Shown: positions 23,874-32,133 of the stretch, piece after piece
How the letters are laid out: each line of letters begins with the position of its first letter
Position numbering within the stretch: position 1 is the stretch's first letter
DNA from: a virus
Reading direction: 5' to 3' (one strand)
DNA: 64,000 nucleotides
Virus record (IMG/VR): IMGVR_UViG_3300027714_002764
Span: 113,021 to 177,020 of that record
Translations under genes and position numbers: made by a program
The notes under the pieces: model-generated
The model's database searches: none
Told to the model about the DNA's origin: nothing
Seen by the model: only the letters and a program-made list of their open reading frames with translations

Positions 23874-24237
23874 ATACGGAGCAAAATTATTAAGAGTAGT
23901 TGATGGTGATACAGCAGATGTAATGATCGATCTAGGATTTGATACTTGGGTTAGAGCCAGATTAAGATTTAAAGGAGTTGATACTTGGGAAAAGAGAACT
24001 AGAAATTTAGAAGAGAAAGCTAAAGGTATAGAAGCTTCTAAATTTACTGAGAAATATATGGAGATGAATGATGGTAAGTTTGTTATTCAATCTTACGGTA
24101 AAGGGAAGTACGGTCGAATACTTGCTGAGATTTTTATTGATATCGACGGAGAAGAAACCTCATTAAATAAACTACTGGTAGAGAATGGCCACGCTTATCA
24201 ATACGAAGGTGGTAAAAAACAAATATTTAAAGGATAA
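23866..24237 (+). CDS. Staphylococcal nuclease-like (SNase) protein
   Basis: The SNase order is present: VVDGDTADVMIDLG, RARLRFKGVDTWEKRT, YGKGKYGRILAEIFI and LNKLLVENGHAYQYEGG. The Asp, Arg and Glu residues needed for calcium-dependent hydrolysis appear to be kept. There is no signal peptide, so the product is cytoplasmic or delivered otherwise. Possible roles are degradation of host DNA or a nucleic-acid processing step. It overlaps the kinase-like gene by 8 nt and lies just before queF. The 123-residue length is a minimal SNase domain. Confidence 0.83.
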   Translation: MYKYGAKLLRVVDGDTADVMIDLGFDTWVRARLRFKGVDTWEKRTRNLEEKAKGIEASKFTEKYMEMNDGKFVIQSYGKGKYGRILAEIFIDIDGEETSLNKLLVENGHAYQYEGGKKQIFKG

Positions 24238-24239
24238 TT

Positions 24240-25145
24240 ATGTCAGAAGTTAAAAATTACGAACAAGTAAAGGATATTGCATCCAAACATTTAGGAACTG
24301 TAGGCGGAGCAGGTTATAAAGATACTTACTCTCCAGAACTTTTAGTTAAGATACCAAGATATCTTAATCGAGAAGGATATGGATTAACAGGTAAGGAATT
24401 CGTAGGTGTAGATACATGGAATGCTTATGAAGTTTCTGCTATTACTACAAAAGGTCAACCTGTTGCCGGTATGGTTAAAATAGTATGTCCGGCTGATAGT
24501 GAAAACCACGTTGAGTCTAAATCGATTAAACTTTATCTTAATTCATTTAATATGACTAAGATAGGTGACAATGCAGCAGACTGCATCGCAGGAATTGAAG
24601 CAAGAATAAAGAGAGATTTAGATGAACTACTTGATACTATAACTACAGTTAGTTTCTATTCTTCTGATTTTGAAATGGAAACCTTGTCTTTTTCTGAAGA
24701 ATTCGAAGAAATTGGAGAATTAGCTAATTTAGATGCAATCGATTTTACAGCATTTAAATCAGATGCTAATCAGTTAGAAGGTTCTATTGATGCTCGAGAA
24801 CTTAAGGTTCGATCAAATTTATTACGTTCTAATTGTAGAGTAACTGATCAACCAGATTGGGGAGATATATTTATCTTTATCAAAGGAGATGAAGTACCTA
24901 CCGCAGAATCTCTTGCTAAATACATAGTTAGTCATAGAACAGTAAGTCACTTTCATGAAGAGATATGCGAAATGATTTATTCTCACTTAACAGAAAGATT
25001 CAAACCAGAACAATTAATGGTTGCTTGTCTGTATACCCGCAGAGGAGGAATAGATATTAACCCTATTAGAGCAACCCACCAAATGCTAATACCAGAGTTT
25101 TTTACTAACCCAATGTTTTGTATTAGAAAAACTCTACGTCAATAA
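24240..25145 (+). CDS. queF: preQ0 reductase (7-cyano-7-deazaguanine reductase)
   Basis: A two-domain QueF is recognised: the first T-fold domain has the family motif VESKSIKLYLNSFN near residue 92-105, and the second carries SNCRVTDQPDWG, where the Cys forms the thioimide with preQ0 and the Asp protonates it, then FHEEICEMIYSHL and RRGGIDINPIR. NADPH reduces the nitrile to the aminomethyl group, giving preQ1. At 301 residues it matches the long bacterial form. Its presence next to dpdA and the formyltransferase means that the DNA base can be a preQ1-type rather than preQ0. Confidence 0.9.
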   Translation: MSEVKNYEQVKDIASKHLGTVGGAGYKDTYSPELLVKIPRYLNREGYGLTGKEFVGVDTWNAYEVSAITTKGQPVAGMVKIVCPADSENHVESKSIKLYLNSFNMTKIGDNAADCIAGIEARIKRDLDELLDTITTVSFYSSDFEMETLSFSEEFEEIGELANLDAIDFTAFKSDANQLEGSIDARELKVRSNLLRSNCRVTDQPDWGDIFIFIKGDEVPTAESLAKYIVSHRTVSHFHEEICEMIYSHLTERFKPEQLMVACLYTRRGGIDINPIRATHQMLIPEFFTNPMFCIRKTLRQ

Positions 25146-25148
25146 GTT

Positions 25149-25973
25149 ATGAACATAGGAATTGTAGGACAAGGCTTTGTAGGTGATGCAATCTATAAAA
25201 AGTTTAAAAGCTATTATGAAGTATTTACATATGACCTAGATAAGGATAAGTGTAATTCTACTTTAGAAATTATAGTACAAAAATGCGGAATAGTATTTTT
25301 ATGCTTACCTACCCCAATGGAATCTTCAGGAGCTTGTAGTACCGATATACTAAGACAAGCATTAGACGATCTTAATTTCTTGGGGTATAGAGAAACTATA
25401 GTAATTAAGTCTACTGTACCACCGGGTACCACAGATGAATTAAACTCAATTTACTCAGATATGAGTATCGTATTTAATCCTGAATTTTTATCTGAAGTAT
25501 CAGCAGAAGAAGACTTTAAAAATACTACTAGAGTTATTTTAGGAGGTCCTAGACCTTCTACTACTTTACTTAAGCAAGTATATGTTAAAGTATTTCCTAA
25601 TGCTACTATCGTAAAAACAGGTGCAGCACATGCTGAAATGGTTAAGTACTTTACTAATGCTTTTTTAGCAACTAAAGTTACTTTTGCTAATGAAGTATAC
25701 AGGTTATGTGAAGCTATAAATCTAGATTACGATAAAGTTGTTGAATATGCTACTTTAGATCCACGTATTGGAAAAGCACATCTAGCAGTACCAGGCCCTG
25801 ATGGGGAGTTAGGCTTTGGAGGACATTGCTTACCTAAAGATCTTAACGCTTTAGTCTATTTATACAAAAGCAAAGGAATCGACCCTATTTTTTTTGAAAG
25901 CGTATTAGAACTAAATGATACAGTAAGAGAGAATAAGGATTGGTTAGAATTAAAAGGTAGAGCAGTAGTATGA
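25149..25973 (+). CDS. UDP-glucose/GDP-mannose dehydrogenase family protein, short
   Basis: An N-terminal Rossmann site GIVGQGFVGDAI, KSTVPPGTT, VFNPEFLSE and the catalytic Cys motif GFGGHCLPKDLNAL define the NDP-sugar dehydrogenase family. The protein is only 274 residues, so the third, UDP-binding domain is missing. Either it is a truncated but active dehydrogenase, as in some phages, or its substrate differs. Probably supplies a uronic acid-type donor for the phage's glycosyltransferases. It lies 4 nt after queF. Confidence 0.78.
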   Translation: MNIGIVGQGFVGDAIYKKFKSYYEVFTYDLDKDKCNSTLEIIVQKCGIVFLCLPTPMESSGACSTDILRQALDDLNFLGYRETIVIKSTVPPGTTDELNSIYSDMSIVFNPEFLSEVSAEEDFKNTTRVILGGPRPSTTLLKQVYVKVFPNATIVKTGAAHAEMVKYFTNAFLATKVTFANEVYRLCEAINLDYDKVVEYATLDPRIGKAHLAVPGPDGELGFGGHCLPKDLNALVYLYKSKGIDPIFFESVLELNDTVRENKDWLELKGRAVV

Positions 25974-26239
25974 GCAATATAGAAACAGTTATAGAAGAAG
26001 AAAACGTATTAATCGCTAAAAGAAAAGCTCCTGGAGATAATTGGGTTCTGGAAAGAGACCAGTCTACTGTTATTGAAGGATTAGTTCCGGCATTAACGGC
26101 ATATTTGAGAAAAACTAAATTTAAAGGGCACTATAGGTTAGAACCTCTCAACGGTAAACTATATGCTATTATAGAACACGAAAAAATTGTAGAAGAAAAA
26201 GAACCTGAATTATTTGACCTTTATGGGGAAGGAATTTAA
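25970..26239 (+). CDS. Hypothetical protein, 89 aa
   Basis: Joined to the dehydrogenase gene by an ATGA overlap and to the J-domain gene by a TAATG overlap. The protein is polar with a VLIAKRKAPGDNWV start and an acidic C-terminus. No family recognised. Confidence 0.65.
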   Translation: MSNIETVIEEENVLIAKRKAPGDNWVLERDQSTVIEGLVPALTAYLRKTKFKGHYRLEPLNGKLYAIIEHEKIVEEKEPELFDLYGEGI

Positions 26240-26814
26240 TGTCGAAATCTAGATATATAAAGAAGTATTCATTAAAGCACCAGTATTTAAAATTGGAACT
26301 TGAAGATATTAACGATATATGTGAAAGTCATTTAGAAGATTGGAATAAACGTTTTGGAAAGTACTTTGTCAAAGATAAAGAGATGTTAATAAATACTGAA
26401 ACTGGAGAACTGAAAGACCCAGAAGAGATTGAAAATACCCCTAAATCTAAAAAACATAATAAGGTTAAAAAGTTATTCAGAGAACTATCAAAAAGATTAC
26501 ACCCTGACAAAGGAGGTAAAGAGGAAGATTTCTTATCTGCAAAAAAAGCATATGAATCTAACGATATGTTAGAATTATTAGAGTTAGCTGGATTGAATGA
26601 TGTTAAGTTTGATATTGAAGAGGAAGATGAAGAGCTACTAGAGGGAAGTATTAAAAGTCTATCTAAACAAATAGAAGTTCAAAAACTTAGTATGATATAT
26701 ACCTTTTATACTGGAGATATATTAGCTAAGAGACATGTAATATCTCAATTAGAAACTATGTGTGAAACGAAAATTGATAAGAAAGATTTACCTGAAGAAA
26801 TGTTGGAGAATTGA
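26239..26814 (+). CDS. J-domain (DnaJ-like) protein
   Basis: The central region KKLFRELSKRLHPDKGGKEED contains the HPD signature between two helices, and the following helix ends with AKKAYESND. This is a J-domain, the module that stimulates DnaK ATPase. It sits in the middle of the protein (about residues 75-110), with no zinc-finger region, so substrate binding would be by the flanking parts. The N-terminus (MSKSRYIKKYSLKHQ) is basic. It belongs with the Hsp20 and GroES/GroEL genes downstream as a phage chaperone set. Confidence 0.8.
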   Translation: MSKSRYIKKYSLKHQYLKLELEDINDICESHLEDWNKRFGKYFVKDKEMLINTETGELKDPEEIENTPKSKKHNKVKKLFRELSKRLHPDKGGKEEDFLSAKKAYESNDMLELLELAGLNDVKFDIEEEDEELLEGSIKSLSKQIEVQKLSMIYTFYTGDILAKRHVISQLETMCETKIDKKDLPEEMLEN

Positions 26815-26821
26815 AAAATTA

Positions 26822-26831
26822 TTCTTATATT
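26822..26831 (+). promoter_or_regulatory. Class 1 promoter-like element before the tRNA
   Basis: TTCTTATATT lies only 12 nt before the tRNA 5' end at 26844. Since there is no start codon to explain its presence, this is the best evidence that the element is a promoter box and not a translation signal. Confidence 0.6.
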
Positions 26832-26843
26832 TAGATATAATAT

Positions 26844-26916
26844 AGCGCTGTAGAGCAGTGGCCAGCTCGCTAGGCTCATAACCTAGAGGTCGAAGGTTCG
26901 AATCCTTCCAGCGCAA
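26844..26916 (+). tRNA. Initiator-like tRNA-Met (CAT anticodon)
   Basis: A complete 73-nt cloverleaf folds: acceptor AGCGCTG with CAGCGCA, D stem GAGC/GCTC, anticodon stem CTAGG/CCTAG with loop CTCATAA, T stem GAAGG/CCTTC with loop TTCGAAT. Features match initiator tRNA: the 1:72 pair is unpaired (A:A), A11:U24 in the D stem, two G:C pairs at 30:40 and 31:39 (the E. coli third G:C pair is A:U here), and A72-A73 as in E. coli fMet. No CCA is encoded (ACT follows), so the host or phage must add it. Anticodon CAT also allows Ile2 or elongator Met, but the identity elements favour initiator. Confidence 0.82.
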
Positions 26917-26938
26917 CTAAATTAAATAAAGGTTATAT

Positions 26939-29341
26939 ATGAAGTTAGAGAAAAAGTATTACACAGTTCAAGATAGTGAAACGTTAGAATTACTTCACCA
27001 ACATATCCTTGACTCAGATACAATTGCAGTAGATACAGAGACTACTGGTCTTAATCCTCGTAAGGATAAAATTATAGGATGGTCAGTATCAGGAGATGAA
27101 GGAGTAGGTTTTTACCTACCTACTCTAGTATGGGATTACCATAGAGAAGAGCTTATGCTCCAAGAAATTAAAGGTACCTCTACTGAGGTTATTTCTAAAA
27201 ACTTATTAAAGTTACTTAAAGGAAAGAAGTTAGTATTTCATAATGCTTCTTTTGATGTCCAGTTTATCAGTAATTACTACGGTATAGATTTATTACCAGA
27301 CGTATGGGTTGATACAGGATTACTTGTTCATACAGTTTATGAAGAAGGTGCATTTGGTTTTGGTAATCCTTTTGGTCTAAAATCTATTGCTATTATGAAC
27401 CAAGAGGCATTAGGGCTTGATGTTGAAAAAGCTGCTAATGAAGAACAAGTAGAACTAAAAGAAAGCATAAAGAAAAATGGAGGATCCGTTACAAAAGAAA
27501 GCTTTCAAATATATAAAGCTGATTTGGATATACTTTCAAAATATGCTGCTGCTGATACTGACCTTACCCTTCGTATTTGTAATTTATATTTGGATAAGCT
27601 TAGAGATGAGGGCTTGGAAAAGTTCTTCTTCGAAGATGAAGTAATGCCTGTTTATAGGGAAGTAACTGTTCCTATGGAAGCACACGGTGTTGAATTAGAT
27701 ATGGACTTAATTGAAGAAACTCATAAAACTATATCTGAAGATTTAAAAATTAATAAAGAGATAGTAATGAAATCTTTATTAGATACTGACGAAGCTCAAA
27801 CATGGGTGATGGGAACAGCTCTCAATGCATACCCTGTATCCCATAAAGGTAATTGGGCTCAGAGCCTTATTCAAAGATACTCTATACCTTTACCTAAATC
27901 AGATAAAACTGGTAAATACTCTCTGACTCAAAAAAATATAGAAGCTTTTGAACCTTCTACGGATAAAGAAAGAGTAGTAAAAGAGTTTCTATTGACCGGT
28001 AATGAAGAATTAATAGAAGAGGTAGAACGTTACCGTATTTCAATGGCTCTATGGAAAGAATCAAATAATGGAGAGTATATTAATATTCAATCTAAAAAGC
28101 ACTTAGGTGAAATAGTCTTTAAGTACATGGGAGTAAAACCTATTACTGCAGGAGCTAATACTAAATCCGGTAGGGATAAGTTTGATATGAGTATGGTAGA
28201 GACCCTAGCTAAAGACTATACCTGGGCTGAGAACTTACGTATATATAATAAGTTACTTAAGATCAAATCTACTTACGTAGACAGGTTTAGAGACCGTCAG
28301 GAAGACGGTAAATACTATTTCTACTTTAAGCAAAACGGGACTGTATCTGGTCGATACGGATCAGATGCTCAACAGTTACCTAAACCTTTAGAAGAAGGTG
28401 AAGATGCTCCTATTATTATGAAGTATGTAAATATTGTAAGAGCTTTCTTAATAGCTGGAGAAGGTAGGAAGGTTATTGATGCAGATTATGAATCTTTAGA
28501 ACCTCATTGCTTTGCATCAGTTTCAGGAGATGAAAAACTTCAAGAGATATTTGCTAATGGTTGGGATTTCTACTCTTACGTTGCTATTCAAACTGAAAAG
28601 ATGAATGAGCAGACAGATAGATTTCCTAATGGTGTATCTGCTGATAAAAAAGCTGATAACTACTTAAAAAAGTTAGATGTACTAGCTCGTAATAAAGCAA
28701 AAGCTTATTCACTAGGAGTAGCTTACGGTATGGAAGCATATGCATTAAAGATGACTTTAGGAGTTGATCAAAAGACTGCAGAAGGACTAATTAAAGGATA
28801 CTTAGACGGATTTCCAGGATTAGCTAAATGGAGAGAAAACTCTAGAATACAAGTTAAAGAGCACGGTAGTATTCAAAACTTTTTAGGAAGGATACGTCAT
28901 TTACCTAAAGTAAAGAGGCTTCATGAGAAATTAGGTGATAGATTAATGGATTGGAGATTTAGAAAAGATTTAGAGATGCAGATACCTGTTAAAACTGATA
29001 TGAAAACTGGTAAGATTACTTCTCCTAGAGACCAAGTAACTCAAGCTTATAGAGACTACCGTAACGGACTTAATAACTGTTTAAACTTTCAATTACAATC
29101 CCTTGCTGCAGCAGTAGTAAATAGAGCAGCATTAAAAGTTAACTTAAAGGCTAAAGAATTAGGAATAGATGCTAAAGTACAGGCACAAGTTCATGATCAA
29201 CTTATTATTAACTGTGATGCTAAAGATGTAGAGATGTTTGCCCCAGTAGTACAGGAGATTATGGAGAATACTACACATCTACCAGGAGTAACTTTAAAAG
29301 CACCTCCAGAGATTTCTAATAATTGGAGAGATGGACATTAA
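26939..29341 (+). CDS. DNA polymerase family A with 3'-5' exonuclease
   Basis: The 800-residue protein has an exonuclease domain with DTETTG (D32, E34), HNASFDVQF (D106) and AAADTDLT (D206). The polymerase core follows: TVSGRYGS near 468, motif A DYESLEPH with D516 and E521, motif B R584, K588 and Y596, and motif C VHDQ with D753. It is the probable main replicase. Unusual details are Gln instead of Glu in motif C and His where motif A normally has Arg. The 5' nuclease domain of bacterial Pol I is absent; the exonuclease gene at 4024 supplies that. The gene follows the tRNA by 22 nt with an AAAGGTTATAT start context. Confidence 0.92.
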   Translation: MKLEKKYYTVQDSETLELLHQHILDSDTIAVDTETTGLNPRKDKIIGWSVSGDEGVGFYLPTLVWDYHREELMLQEIKGTSTEVISKNLLKLLKGKKLVFHNASFDVQFISNYYGIDLLPDVWVDTGLLVHTVYEEGAFGFGNPFGLKSIAIMNQEALGLDVEKAANEEQVELKESIKKNGGSVTKESFQIYKADLDILSKYAAADTDLTLRICNLYLDKLRDEGLEKFFFEDEVMPVYREVTVPMEAHGVELDMDLIEETHKTISEDLKINKEIVMKSLLDTDEAQTWVMGTALNAYPVSHKGNWAQSLIQRYSIPLPKSDKTGKYSLTQKNIEAFEPSTDKERVVKEFLLTGNEELIEEVERYRISMALWKESNNGEYINIQSKKHLGEIVFKYMGVKPITAGANTKSGRDKFDMSMVETLAKDYTWAENLRIYNKLLKIKSTYVDRFRDRQEDGKYYFYFKQNGTVSGRYGSDAQQLPKPLEEGEDAPIIMKYVNIVRAFLIAGEGRKVIDADYESLEPHCFASVSGDEKLQEIFANGWDFYSYVAIQTEKMNEQTDRFPNGVSADKKADNYLKKLDVLARNKAKAYSLGVAYGMEAYALKMTLGVDQKTAEGLIKGYLDGFPGLAKWRENSRIQVKEHGSIQNFLGRIRHLPKVKRLHEKLGDRLMDWRFRKDLEMQIPVKTDMKTGKITSPRDQVTQAYRDYRNGLNNCLNFQLQSLAAAVVNRAALKVNLKAKELGIDAKVQAQVHDQLIINCDAKDVEMFAPVVQEIMENTTHLPGVTLKAPPEISNNWRDGH

Positions 29342-29546
29342 TAGAATTATGAAAAAACAAAAAAAAGGAGATTGGAGATCAAAGAGAGTAGGGTACGTAG
29401 AAGATTTTTCGGAACGTAGTCTCCAAATTATAGAAAACATTTTAGACAATAAAAGCGATCCTCTTGCATGGAAACCTAAGCTAATGAGCGTTAACGTACA
29501 AAACGTAGATGTTCCTTACTTAGAATTTATTACTAAATGCAAATAA
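29331..29546 (+). CDS. Hypothetical protein, 71 aa
   Basis: Overlaps the polymerase stop by 11 nt. The small, mostly polar product (MDINRIMKKQKKGDWRSKRV) is basic at its start and lacks recognised motifs. It may be a polymerase-associated protein, judged by overlap alone. Confidence 0.6.
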   Translation: MDINRIMKKQKKGDWRSKRVGYVEDFSERSLQIIENILDNKSDPLAWKPKLMSVNVQNVDVPYLEFITKCK

Positions 29547-29550
29547 ACTG

Positions 29551-29560
29551 CTATTTATAT
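29551..29560 (+). promoter_or_regulatory. Class 2 element before the Hsp20 leader
   Basis: CTATTTATAT lies 78 nt before the hsp20 start at 29638, followed by TAAATAAGAATAGACCC. The resulting leader would be much longer than for other genes in the window. Confidence 0.4.
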
Positions 29561-29604
29561 TAAATAAGAATAGACCCTAGAGCAATTTTTATTTTATTTT
29601 AACC

Positions 29605-29621
29605 GGAGATCTTAGGACTCC
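29605..29621 (+). promoter_or_regulatory. Leader hairpin before hsp20 (possible RNA thermosensor)
   Basis: GGAG, a bulged A, TC, a TTAG loop and GACTCC form a short stem, 16 nt before the start codon. Structured leaders in front of hsp20 genes can act as RNA thermometers. The stem is short and this is only inference. Confidence 0.3.
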
Positions 29622-29637
29622 ACAAAACTACATCAAT

Positions 29638-30075
29638 ATGAGTAATATTTTTCAAGAACGTAATCCGTTCGACATTTTAGTCCGCAATTTTTTGCAAAAG
29701 ACTCAAAACTATCAAACGTTAGAAGAGTCAAAATTACCCCACCCAGTAGATATTTACGAAGTAGAAGACGGCCTTGGCTTAGATATAGCCTGTACCGGTA
29801 TTCCAAAAGAAGAAATCGAAATCTTAATTGAGGGTAATATTATTAAAATCAATTATAACAAAACAAAAGACGATTGCCAATGTGAACCAGACTGTGATTG
29901 TTCACAGACGGAATACATTTATAGAGGAATCGCTAAAAGATCTTTTAATTTAGGTTGGAAGATTGATAGCAGATTTGACCTACAAAAAGCAAAAGCTGAG
30001 TTTAAAAACGGCTTATTGCAAGTTTCAATACCTTATGCTAAAGGAAAAGAATCAAAAACTTTAAAAATTAGCTAA
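29638..30075 (+). CDS. Small heat shock protein, Hsp20 family
   Basis: The alpha-crystallin domain is visible from about residue 35 to the end, with VDIYEVEDGLGLDIACTG and the conserved AEFKNGLLQVSIP near the C-terminus. The N-terminal arm is about 35 residues. A Cys-rich insertion (CQCEPDCDC, five Cys, near residue 80-90) in the region before the second half of the domain is unusual and could bind metal or form disulfides. Such proteins bind unfolding substrates without ATP. With GroES/GroEL directly downstream it forms a phage chaperone set. Confidence 0.88.
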   Translation: MSNIFQERNPFDILVRNFLQKTQNYQTLEESKLPHPVDIYEVEDGLGLDIACTGIPKEEIEILIEGNIIKINYNKTKDDCQCEPDCDCSQTEYIYRGIAKRSFNLGWKIDSRFDLQKAKAEFKNGLLQVSIPYAKGKESKTLKIS

Positions 30076-30078
30076 ATT

Positions 30079-30094
30079 AACCCGCTCTAGGGTT
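30079..30094 (+). terminator. Hairpin between hsp20 and groES
   Basis: AACCC (30079-30083), a GCTCTA loop and GGGTT (30090-30094) follow the hsp20 stop. The following T-run is interrupted (TGCTCTTAT), so it may be a weak terminator. The arm GCTCTAGGGT (30084-30093) is also complementary to ACCCTAGAGC at 29574-29583, so a long-range pairing across hsp20 is possible. Confidence 0.4.
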
Positions 30095-30111
30095 TGCTCT
30101 TATATATAATA

Positions 30112-30121
30112 ATCGTATATT
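30112..30121 (+). promoter_or_regulatory. Class 1 promoter-like element before groES
   Basis: ATCGTATATT is followed by AATAATAAATAAAAACGTTA and the groES ATG at 30145. It would drive groES, groEL and the histone-like gene. Confidence 0.55.
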
Positions 30122-30144
30122 AATAATAAATAAAAACGTTACAT

Positions 30145-30462
30145 ATGTCAAAACAGTTACAGCCTACAAATGATCGGATACTAATAAAGCCGATTGATGA
30201 AGGGGAACAGACTTACGGGTCTATAGTTATTCCCGATATGGGAAAAGAAAAACCAGAAATGGGAGAAGTTTTAGCTATCGGTTCAGGCCGACAATCAGAA
30301 TTAGATCCTTCTAAACTTATTTTAGTACGTTCTTGTAAACCAGGAGATATTGTATTAGTCCCAAAACTAGGTACTTTACGAATAGACTTTGAAGGAGAAG
30401 AGTACTACATAGCACAAGATAGAGAGATTTTAGCAGTTATAAAAGAAAGCAAAGATGAGTAA
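30145..30462 (+). CDS. groES: GroES-like co-chaperonin
   Basis: The protein is a complete GroES: QPTNDRILIKPIDEGEQT, YGSIVIPDMGKEKPEMGEV (with the mobile loop region), LAIGSGRQ, KPGDIVLVPK and a final YYIAQDREILAVI. At 105 residues it is close to bacterial size (about 95). It would cap a GroEL ring and allow folding of phage proteins. The stop overlaps the groEL start by 8 nt. The mobile loop is slightly altered compared with host GroES, so it may prefer the phage GroEL. Confidence 0.9.
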   Translation: MSKQLQPTNDRILIKPIDEGEQTYGSIVIPDMGKEKPEMGEVLAIGSGRQSELDPSKLILVRSCKPGDIVLVPKLGTLRIDFEGEEYYIAQDREILAVIKESKDE

Positions 30463-32113
30463 ATCAATTATTTTTTCAAATGATGCAAGACAGAAATTAG
30501 CTCAAGGAGTTGATGCACTTGCAAACGCAGTAACGTCAACATTAGGACCATCTGGCCGTAATGTAATTATCGAACAAGCACAAGGTAACCCAGTATCTAC
30601 TAAAGACGGAGTTACAGTAGCAAAGTCAATTGAATTAACAGATCCACAAGAGAATATTGGAGCACAGATAGTTAAACAAGCTTCCATTAAAACAGCAGAA
30701 CAAGCTGGAGATGGAACTACGACATCTACCTTATTAGCTCAGACAATATTAAATGATGGAATGAGTAGGATGTACGATGGTGCAAATGCTGTAGATATTA
30801 AAAAAGGAATCAGTAAAGCTGTAAATGTAGTTACTGATTACCTAATTGAAAACTCTAAAGATATTACAGATGAAGCTTTAATTAAACAAGTTGCTACAAT
30901 TTCATCTAATAATGATGAAGAAGTAGGTACTTTGATTGCAACCGCAATTGATAAAGTCGGAAGAGATGGAGTAGTTACTATTGAAGAATCAAGAACAGGT
31001 GAAACTTATTTAGAGACTGTTGAAGGAATGCAATTTGATAGAGGTTATAAATCTCCATATTTTGTCACCGACAATAATACTATGACAGCAGTACTAGATG
31101 AACCTTTAATCTTAATTACGGATAAACGTTTAACTAATATTAAAGAGCTTTTACCTATCTTAGAAGGTGTTTCTCAACAGAACAAGTCATTAGTTATAAT
31201 AGCTGACGATATTGACGGAGAGGCATTGTCTACTATGGTAGTAAATAAAATGAGAGGTATCTTACCGGTAGTAGCAGTTAAAGCACCTGACTTTGGTGAT
31301 CGTAAGAAAGCTATTCTACAGGATATCGCTACCTTAACAGGAGGTCAAGTAGTATCATCTGAAAAAGGTCAAAGATTAGATAAATTCGATACTAAATGGT
31401 TAGGTACTGCACATAAAGTGACAGTAGGGAAGGATAATACGACTATTATCGATGCTAAAGGAAACGAAGAAGACATTCAGAAACGAATGGAGGAAATTAA
31501 AAATGCAATCGATAAATCTACTTCCCCTTATGAAAAAGAAAACTTACAAAGTAGGTTAGCTAAATTTATAGGAGGGATAGCTATTGTATACGTTGGAGGG
31601 CATACTGAAGTTGAAATGAAAGAGAAAAAAGATAGAGTGGATGATGCTCTACATGCTACTCAAGCAGCTTTAGAAGAAGGTATACTACCAGGAGGTGGAG
31701 TAGCTTTGCTAAAAGCCTCTAAACAACTTGTGGGTATATTAACAGATGATGATAGTGAATATAACTTACATGAAAAAGCAGGAGTAGAAATAGTAATTGC
31801 TGCATGTGAGTCACCTTTTACTAAGATACTTACTAACGGAGGATTATCGGAAAATAAAATCGGAGATATTGAAGAAGAGTTAATTACTAACGGAGATTTC
31901 TGGTACGGGTATAACTCACGTACTGATACTTTCTACAATATGGATGATATAACAGGAATTATTGATCCAACAAAGGTTACACGTCTTGCCTTGGAAAATG
32001 CTGCATCAGTAGCTAGCACTATGCTAATTACAGAAGCGGTGGTATCAATTAATAAAGAAGACGACAATAAGGGTAATGTAGGAGGAGTAGATCCAAATAT
32101 GTTGCTAGGTTAA
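30455..32113 (+). CDS. groEL: GroEL-like chaperonin
   Basis: Full-length (552 residues) chaperonin with all three domains. Key motifs are TLGPSGRNVIIEQAQGNP, TKDGVTVAKSI, GDGTTTSTLL (the ATP-hydrolysis Asp), DFGDRKKAILQDIA and DDALHATQAALEEGILPGGG. The bacterial GGM tail is replaced by GGVDPNMLLG. Phage GroELs are rare and usually lack a GroES partner, so the intact pair is notable. The ring would fold virion or other large phage proteins when the host system is limiting. It follows groES with an 8-nt overlap. Confidence 0.93.
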   Translation: MSKSIIFSNDARQKLAQGVDALANAVTSTLGPSGRNVIIEQAQGNPVSTKDGVTVAKSIELTDPQENIGAQIVKQASIKTAEQAGDGTTTSTLLAQTILNDGMSRMYDGANAVDIKKGISKAVNVVTDYLIENSKDITDEALIKQVATISSNNDEEVGTLIATAIDKVGRDGVVTIEESRTGETYLETVEGMQFDRGYKSPYFVTDNNTMTAVLDEPLILITDKRLTNIKELLPILEGVSQQNKSLVIIADDIDGEALSTMVVNKMRGILPVVAVKAPDFGDRKKAILQDIATLTGGQVVSSEKGQRLDKFDTKWLGTAHKVTVGKDNTTIIDAKGNEEDIQKRMEEIKNAIDKSTSPYEKENLQSRLAKFIGGIAIVYVGGHTEVEMKEKKDRVDDALHATQAALEEGILPGGGVALLKASKQLVGILTDDDSEYNLHEKAGVEIVIAACESPFTKILTNGGLSENKIGDIEEELITNGDFWYGYNSRTDTFYNMDDITGIIDPTKVTRLALENAASVASTMLITEAVVSINKEDDNKGNVGGVDPNMLLG

Positions 32114-32133
32114 TTAAATTAAATATAATAACT

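Noticed and set aside
26844-26916. tRNA-Ile with CAT anticodon (lysidine type)
   Set aside because: The anticodon alone allows it, but the unpaired 1:72 position, A11:U24 and the fMet-like anticodon stem and variable region fit initiator Met better. Left open as an alternative.
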